Shown here in pieces: positions 59,601 through 64,000 of a stretch of 64,000 bases of DNA; positions within the stretch are counted from its first letter, which is position 1; each line of letters opens with the position of its first letter. The DNA is from Cellulomonas wangsupingiae. Lineage in GTDB: Bacteria; Actinomycetota; Actinomycetes; Actinomycetales; Cellulomonadaceae. The notes under the pieces are model-generated. The model was not told the DNA's origin. It saw only the letters and a program-made list of their open reading frames with translations, and ran no database searches. The DNA lies in contig NZ_CP101989.1 of NCBI RefSeq assembly GCF_024508275.1, forward strand, positions 806,001-870,000, written 5' to 3'. The position numbers were made by a program, and so were the translations under genes.

Positions 59601-59729
59601 CAGCGCGATGCGTTGCTGGCCGCGGGTTTCCACCTGGCGCAGGGGTACCTGTGGGGCCTGCCCGCCCCGCTGGCGGGATCGGACGGCTTGAGCATCCCGT
59701 GCGCGCCCTCGCAGGTGGGGGGAGGATGA
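56673..59729 (+). CDS. GAF-GGDEF-EAL c-di-GMP signalling protein
   Basis: A 1018-residue protein. An N-terminal sensor-like domain of about 200 residues (unrecognised, with LEAGPRHAVLRYTLHDGYPHS) is followed by two GAF-like domains (about 230-365 and 370-530), a GGDEF domain whose signature reads SGDEF (about residue 648; RxxD site absent or unclear), and an EAL domain whose signature reads ETL (about 796) but keeps the catalytic acids (INTSAS, EVVES, LDDFGTGFS, KLDRSL, AEGVET, AQGYLWG). Both activities are thus possible. A short acidic insert (GRGRGRDRPDVDADGDGTG) lies within the GGDEF domain. GTG 56673 is taken; TTG 56703 after GGGGG is a rival start. The ole genes follow 28 bp on. Confidence 0.87.
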   Translation: MWTLPTGARALDTPHDATAVTAARPDDPRARETSGATTVLLLNHVRARGGDDAVRRVVERAAVPFSVAELEDAALWIGYHARIRLFAAAVEVLDDEGFPFETGAQALTGAMNASLVLILKALGTPSQVYRQLPRAVPKFSTTSTMKVLEAGPRHAVLRYTLHDGYPHSRLDCAYARGLISVIPEVFGLPRAVVVHPECQSDGYPACLYEVTWGQRRRWWRTPSERAAGTAAELLALRRQLENLQSAAADLVGAEDLADLAERITERAAAAVLAPAYLLVLTDRSGGGPRVHSHGLPAQRRDRLVGALLRGEDLGPGAVVVDVASRGTVHGHLAALYDDAHPGPAHERSLLRAYATHAAAALDLQRALSASRRGEQRSASLLGLAHDLRSATDPTTVARAAAAVLPEIVGSDSATFFTYDAHQGALHAVGFAGLEAADVDGLGEMQITAQNSQELSTLLARQVPTLITPDNATPLIGRILDVLGLSTALAAPLVADGELLGVATTGWRVGHGPGDVGEATERLQAVAEYAATALENVYLLGRLQEQSLHDALTGLPNRVLFRRELASAIQVDAAGGPDGRGRGRDRPDVDADGDGTGPGLAVLFCDLDRFKHVNDVLGHAAGDEVLRQAADRLRASARADDLIARLSGDEFALLLRGPDVAATAQVVASSIVAALTAPFRVEGLDLRVTASVGIAVQDGTGADPDALLRAADSAMYTAKLRGRNQVARAMGHRVDDRSRRGVDRELAADLRNAVREGQLRLHVQPIVSLGDPAIGVALAADDLADGPRVPVLPMVYETLLRWEHPRLGILAPGAFLPLAEETGSIVELDLWAARTACALLGANPTLQGLSINTSASTLCDARWVGAVREALVDARVEPSRLWVEVVESRSLADLPSVARRLQALRRMGVRVALDDFGTGFSTLSWLQRLPVDRLKLDRSLTVDITTDAKALAVSQGVLDLAERLGVDVVAEGVETAAQRDALLAAGFHLAQGYLWGLPAPLAGSDGLSIPCAPSQVGGG

Positions 59730-59757
59730 GGACTTCCGTGACCGGAAGGGCGTGCGA

Positions 59758-60780
59758 GTGGCCGGCAACGCGACATCGACGTACCGCAACGCGGCTCTGC
59801 TGTCCCTGGCGGCGGTCACACCTGACCGGGTGACCACGTCCGCGGAGCTCGACGCCCGCCTGCAGCCCGTCCTGGACCGGCTGCGGCTGCCGCCGGGTCT
59901 GCTCCAGCGCATCGCGGGCGTGCACGAGCGCCGCAACTGGGCCGAGGGGCAGAGCTTCGGCGCCGCGACCATCGAGGCGGGGGAGAAGGCGCTCGCCGAG
60001 GCGGGCGTCGACCGCGCGCGGGTCGGCCTGCTGGTCAACACGTCGGTCACGCGGCCGCACCTCGAGCCGTCCGTCGCCGTCGGCATGCACCACGGGCTGG
60101 GTCTGCCGTCGTCGGCCGTGAACTTCGACATCGCGAACGCGTGCCTCGGGTTCATCAACGGCATGAGCCTCGCGGCCCAGCTCATCGACGCGGGGCAGAT
60201 CGAGTACGCGCTGGTCGTCGACGGCGAGGACGCGGACCAGGTCCAGCACCGCACCGTCGAGCGGCTGTCCCGCGACGGCACGACCCGTGCCGACTTCATG
60301 CGCGAGTTCCCCACGCTCACGCTCGGCTCGGGCGCCGCGGCCGCGCTTCTCGGCCCGGCCGACGCCCACCCGTCCGGGCACCGCCTGCTCGGGGGCGTCA
60401 CACGTGCCGCGACGCAGTTCCACGGCCTGTGCGTCGGCAGCGCCAGCGGCATGTACACCGATGCGAAGGCGCTGCTGCGGGGCGGCATGCAGCTCGTCAT
60501 GGCGGCGTGGCAGGAGGCCCGCACGCACGCCGACTGGTCGGACATGGACCGGTACGTCATGCACCAGGTCTCCGACGTCCACACGGACGCGATCGTCAAG
60601 GCCGCGAAGCTCGACCGGTCCCGCGTGCCGCTCACGTACCCGCGCCTCGGGAACGTCGGGCCGGCGTCCATCCCGATCACCCTGGCGCACGAGGCGGCGA
60701 GCCTCACTCCGGGCGACCGTGTCCTGCTCATGGGTGTGGGCTCCGGCATCAACACCGCGATGCTGGAGCTCGCCTGGTGA
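59758..60780 (+). CDS. oleA: OleA, acyl-CoA head-to-head condensing thiolase
   Basis: A 340-residue thiolase-fold enzyme (3-oxoacyl-ACP synthase III-like) that joins two fatty acyl-CoAs to a 2-alkyl-3-oxoacid. The catalytic set is visible: C129 in IANACLGF, E103 in RPHLEPS, H269 in YVMHQVSD and N299 in RLGNVGP, matching the offsets of Xanthomonas OleA (C143, E117, H285, N315). The GTG at 59758 is preferred because GGAAGG lies 8 nt before it; GTG two codons earlier is also open. The stop overlaps the start of oleBC by 4 bp (GTGA). Confidence 0.92.
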   Translation: MAGNATSTYRNAALLSLAAVTPDRVTTSAELDARLQPVLDRLRLPPGLLQRIAGVHERRNWAEGQSFGAATIEAGEKALAEAGVDRARVGLLVNTSVTRPHLEPSVAVGMHHGLGLPSSAVNFDIANACLGFINGMSLAAQLIDAGQIEYALVVDGEDADQVQHRTVERLSRDGTTRADFMREFPTLTLGSGAAAALLGPADAHPSGHRLLGGVTRAATQFHGLCVGSASGMYTDAKALLRGGMQLVMAAWQEARTHADWSDMDRYVMHQVSDVHTDAIVKAAKLDRSRVPLTYPRLGNVGPASIPITLAHEAASLTPGDRVLLMGVGSGINTAMLELAW

Positions 60781-63584
60781 GACCGGCTGCGACGAGGCCC
60801 GCCGGTCGGCTGCCCAGGCCGACGACCGCACCCGCCCGGCTCCCCCCGGGCGGCCTGCCCGGCCTCGACCCCGCCTGGTCGCGCCTCGTCGCCGTCCCCG
60901 AGACGCCGCTCGACGGGTCGCTTGCCCTGCCCGGCGCGGCGAGCGGGCCGGCCGCCGACCGCACGTGGCACGTGCTCGACACGGGACCGCTCCTCGCCGC
61001 TCGTGGCCTCACGCCCGTCGGGACCCTGCTGTGCGTGCACGGGAACCCGACGTGGTCGTACCTGTGGCGCGGACTCGCCACTGCCGGTCTCGGTGCCGGC
61101 GGCACCCGCACCGGCGCGTGGCGCGTCGTCGCCGTCGACCAGCTCGAGATGGGCTACTCCGAGCGCACCGGGACGCACCGGACGCTGCGCCGCCGCGTGC
61201 GGGACCTCGCCGACCTCACGGACGCCCTCGGGCTCGGCGGGCCCGTCGTCACGGTCGGGCACGACTGGGGTGGTGTCGTCTCCCTCGGCTGGGCCGTCGA
61301 CCACCCCGACGCGCTCGCGGGCGTCGTGCTGCTGGACACCGCGGTGCACCAGCCGGCGGACCGGCCGATCCCCCTGCCGCTGCGGGCCGCGCTCGGCGTG
61401 CTCGGCCCGTCGACCGTCGCGACGCCTGCGTTCCTCGAGACGACGCTCGCCCTCGCGCACCCGCCGCTGCCCGATGACGTCAAGGACGCCTACCGCGCGC
61501 CGTACCGCACCGCCGGACGACGCTCCGGGATCGGCGCGTTCGTCGCGGACATCCCCGTCGGCCCCGGTCACCCGAGCGCGAGCGAGCTCGACCGCATCGC
61601 CGACGGCGTCCGCGACCTCGACGTCCCCGCGCTCCTGCTGTGGGGGCCGCGGGACCCGGTGTTCGACGAGACGCACCTCGGGGACCTCTGCGGGCGTCTG
61701 CCGCGTGCGCAGGTGCACCGCTTCGAGGGGGCCGGCCACCTCCTCCCCGAGGACGCCGACACCGCGGGCGCCGTGATGACGTGGCTCGCGGACCGTCACG
61801 ACGACGTGCCGGCCGCCGCCCCCGCGCCTCCCCGCGGCGCCGACGCGCGCACCCCCGCCGGGGGCCGGGCGCCGATGTGGCACCACCTCGACGAGCTCGC
61901 CGACGACGACTCGACGGCGCTCGTCGAGATGGCACCCGCCACCGGCGGGGGCGTCCGCACGGTGACGTGGCGCCTGCTCGCGCGGCGCGTCCGCGAGCTC
62001 GCGTGCGGCCTGCACGCGGCCGGGGTGCGCCGGGGGGACCGGGTCTCGCTGCTCGTCCCGCCCGGCGCCGACCTCACCGCGACCCTGTACGCGTGCCTGC
62101 GGATCGGCGCCGTCGTCGTCGTCGCGGACGCAGGCCTCGGGGCGCGCGGGCTGACGCGCGCGGTGCGCGGCGCGCAGCCGGCGGTCGTCGTGGGGGAGCG
62201 CAGGGGGCTGGCCGCGGCGCGCGCCCTGCGGTGGCCGGGGCGCCGCGTGTCCACGACGACGCTGCCGCCCGCGACCGCCGCGGCCCTCGGTGTCGAGCTG
62301 AGCCTGCCCGACGTCGTGGACCTGGGCGCCGGTACCGGGCTGCCGCCCGCGCCGGCCCCCGACGACCTCGCGGCGGTCCTGTTCACGTCCGGGTCGACCG
62401 GCCCCGCGAAGGGCGTCGTGTACACGCACGCGCAGCTCGCGGCCATGCGCGACGCCCTCGCGGCCCAGTACGGACTGGGCGTCGGGACGGGCATCGTGGC
62501 GGGCTTCGCGCCGTTCGCGCTGCTCGGTCCGGCGCTCGGCTGCTGCTCGGTGACGCCCGACATGGACGTCACGGCGCCCCGCACCCTGACCGCGCGGGCG
62601 GTCGCCGCCGCGGCCGACGCGGCCGCGGTCGGGGTCGACGGCACGACGGTCGTGTTCCTGTCGCCCGCAGCCGTCGCCAACGTCGTCGCGACGTCGGGCG
62701 AGCTCACCGCCGACGACGAGCGGGCGCTGGCGCGCGTGCGTCTGCTGCTCTCGGCCGGTGCGCCGGTCGCTGAGCGGCTGCTCGCGGCGGTCGGGGACCT
62801 CGTCCCGCGCGCCGTCCCGCACACCCCCTACGGCATGACCGAGGGCCTGCTGCTCACCGACGTGACGCTCGAGGAGATCCGGGCCGCTGGGCCCGGCGGT
62901 GCGGCCGGCGGTGCGTGCGTCGGCCGGCCGGCCGCCGGCGTGACCGTCCGGATCAGCGCGCTCGACGCCGACGGGCGCGCGACGGGACCCCTCACGGCGG
63001 CTCCCGACGTCACCGGCGAGGTCGTCGTCGCCGCCCCCCACGTCAAGGACCACTACGACCGGCTGTGGCTGACCGACCGCGACAGCCGGCGCGGGACGCC
63101 CGACGGCGACGGAGCGACGAGGCCCGGAGCGACGCGGCCCGCGGGTGCCGAGGACCTCGTGCCCGGGGCCCGGTGGCACCGGACCGGCGACGTCGGGCGC
63201 CTCGACGCCGACGGGCGGCTCTGGATCGAGGGGCGGCTGGCGCACGTCCTGGTCACCGCGGACGGGCCCGTCACCCCGGTGGGCCCCGAGCGGCGCGCGG
63301 AGTCCGTGCCCGGGGTGCGGCGTGCGGGCGTCGTCGGCGTCGGGCCCCGCGGCACCCAGCAGGTCGTCGTCGTGGTCGAGACGCAGGTCGGTGCGCGCCG
63401 GCCCGCGCTCGCGGCGCCGGCGCTCACCGCGGCGGTGCGGACCGCCGTCGGGCGGGACGTCGCGGCGGTGCTCGTCGTGCCCGACCTGCCGACCGACGTC
63501 CGCCACAACTCCAAGATCGACCGTGCACGCCTCGCGGCCTGGGCCGACCGGGTGCTGGCCGGCGGGCGGATGGGCCGGCCGTGA
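60777..63584 (+). CDS. oleBC: OleBC fusion: beta-lactone decarboxylase plus beta-lactone synthetase
   Basis: A 935-residue fusion. The first 340 residues are an alpha/beta hydrolase of the haloalkane-dehalogenase type (OleB): HGNPTWSYLWR, nucleophile D163 in VGHDWGG and the C-terminal His in GAGHLLPED; OleB turns the beta-lactone into olefin and CO2. The rest is an AMP-forming ligase (OleC): FTSGSTGPAKG (about 536-546), YGMTEG, TGDVGRLDADGRLWIEGR, and the final Lys in NSKIDR; it closes the beta-hydroxy acid to a beta-lactone. An 80-residue Ala/Pro linker joins them. OleBC fusions are the usual form in actinobacteria. GTG at 60777 overlaps the oleA stop. Confidence 0.92.
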   Translation: MRPAATRPAGRLPRPTTAPARLPPGGLPGLDPAWSRLVAVPETPLDGSLALPGAASGPAADRTWHVLDTGPLLAARGLTPVGTLLCVHGNPTWSYLWRGLATAGLGAGGTRTGAWRVVAVDQLEMGYSERTGTHRTLRRRVRDLADLTDALGLGGPVVTVGHDWGGVVSLGWAVDHPDALAGVVLLDTAVHQPADRPIPLPLRAALGVLGPSTVATPAFLETTLALAHPPLPDDVKDAYRAPYRTAGRRSGIGAFVADIPVGPGHPSASELDRIADGVRDLDVPALLLWGPRDPVFDETHLGDLCGRLPRAQVHRFEGAGHLLPEDADTAGAVMTWLADRHDDVPAAAPAPPRGADARTPAGGRAPMWHHLDELADDDSTALVEMAPATGGGVRTVTWRLLARRVRELACGLHAAGVRRGDRVSLLVPPGADLTATLYACLRIGAVVVVADAGLGARGLTRAVRGAQPAVVVGERRGLAAARALRWPGRRVSTTTLPPATAAALGVELSLPDVVDLGAGTGLPPAPAPDDLAAVLFTSGSTGPAKGVVYTHAQLAAMRDALAAQYGLGVGTGIVAGFAPFALLGPALGCCSVTPDMDVTAPRTLTARAVAAAADAAAVGVDGTTVVFLSPAAVANVVATSGELTADDERALARVRLLLSAGAPVAERLLAAVGDLVPRAVPHTPYGMTEGLLLTDVTLEEIRAAGPGGAAGGACVGRPAAGVTVRISALDADGRATGPLTAAPDVTGEVVVAAPHVKDHYDRLWLTDRDSRRGTPDGDGATRPGATRPAGAEDLVPGARWHRTGDVGRLDADGRLWIEGRLAHVLVTADGPVTPVGPERRAESVPGVRRAGVVGVGPRGTQQVVVVVETQVGARRPALAAPALTAAVRTAVGRDVAAVLVVPDLPTDVRHNSKIDRARLAAWADRVLAGGRMGRP

Positions 63585-64000
63585 GGGTCCTGGTCACGGG
63601 GGCGTCCGGCCTGCTGGGCCGCACGACCGCCGCGCGCGTCCGTGATGCCGGGCACGAGGTCCGCACGTTCCAGCGCCGGCCCAGCGGGGTCGACGGCGTG
63701 GAGGACCGCCCCGGCTCGGTCACCGACCCCGACGACGTCGATCGTGCCGTCCGCGGGGTCGACGCGGTCGTGCACCTCGCGGCCAAGGTGTCGCTCGCCG
63801 GGGACCCGGCGGACTTCCGGCGCGTCAACGTCGACGGCACGCGCACGCTGCTCACCGCGGCCGCCCGGTACGGCGTCGCGGACGTCGTCCACGTGTCGTC
63901 GCCGTCGGTCGCGCACACGGGCACCGCGATCGTCGGCGAGGACGCGCGACGTGCCGACCCGCTGCGTGCGCGCGGCGCGTACGCCCGCACCAAGGCCGAG
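63581..64000 (+). CDS. oleD: OleD-type NAD(P)-dependent reductase (cut by window end)
   Basis: The first 140 codons of a short-chain dehydrogenase/epimerase: RVLVTGASGLLGRTTAARV (Rossmann G-x-x-G-x-x-G), VDAVVHLAAKVSL and NVDGTRTLLTAA, then HVSSPSV and the YARTKAE segment that carries the catalytic Tyr and Lys. Starting with GTG at 63581 it overlaps the OleBC stop by 4 bp. OleD reduces the 2-alkyl-3-oxoacid from OleA to the beta-hydroxy acid. The open frame reaches the window edge. Confidence 0.88.
   Translation, partial: MRVLVTGASGLLGRTTAARVRDAGHEVRTFQRRPSGVDGVEDRPGSVTDPDDVDRAVRGVDAVVHLAAKVSLAGDPADFRRVNVDGTRTLLTAAARYGVADVVHVSSPSVAHTGTAIVGEDARRADPLRARGAYARTKAE

Noticed and set aside
56682..63506. 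Minus-strand open frame of 2274 codons
   Set aside because: Antisense to the GGDEF-EAL and ole genes, Arg/Gly/His-rich, without domains.

Overview
The window is about 74% GC, starts genes often with GTG, packs them tightly with 1-8 bp overlaps, and many genes have a TANNNT/CANNNT hexamer only 6-8 nt before the start codon (leaderless-type promoters). With an IdeR-type regulator, a WXG100 protein, a DivIVA-domain protein, an XPB helicase pair, DUF3027, DUF2530 and an oleABCD-type cluster, this points to a chromosome of an actinobacterium of the order Micrococcales, most likely a Cellulomonas-like cellulomonad. No rRNA and no CRISPR array were seen.

Layout. 0.2-7.7 kb: WXG100 protein, HD-type protein, a PhoP/PhoR-like two-component pair, a glutamine amidotransferase, and a TPM-domain/PspA membrane-stress pair. 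8-12 kb: XPB helicase with a helicase-associated WYL-like partner. 12-16 kb: M20 amidohydrolase, TraR/DksA-like protein, unknown membrane protein. 15.6-20.1 kb: cold-shock protein, DUF3027 and Hsp90/sacsin-type ATPase operon. 20-25 kb: CAP protein, DUF2530, low-molecular-weight phosphatase, purine permease, VanZ and UDP-glucose dehydrogenase. 25-33 kb: EAL-like protein, MarR/MFS pair, DUF4012, sortase-type surface protein, SerC, IdeR. 33.4-38 kb: a c-di-AMP riboswitch before an NlpC/P60 wall hydrolase, then HNH, USP and CAP proteins. 38-48 kb: an arginine/ornithine pair, SRPBCC, aldo/keto reductase, OsmC, AIM24, DivIVA and BCCT genes.

At 48.8 kb a tRNA-Arg(CCT) marks an integration hot spot. 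Its 3' part, from the first base of the anticodon loop, is repeated perfectly (45 bp) at 53.4 kb. The 4.5 kb between carries no integrase but holds a DNA-binding protein and a tightly coupled three-gene operon: an unknown 355-aa protein, a two-helix SLATT/DUF4231 membrane protein and a divergent GTP cyclohydrolase II. This is the best candidate here for an undescribed nucleotide-based conflict (defence) system. Sequence after both repeats is also related, suggesting stacked elements. The next stretch carries a type IV AbiE toxin-antitoxin pair with a frameshifted toxin, an IS3-type transposase remnant and a Fic protein.

From 56.7 kb the window returns to core-like genes: a large GAF-GGDEF-EAL protein, then oleA, a fused oleBC and the start of oleD, which together would make long-chain olefins by head-to-head condensation of fatty acyl chains. 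Coordinates and starts were worked out by reading the sequence by eye; family names come from recognised motifs, not from database searches.
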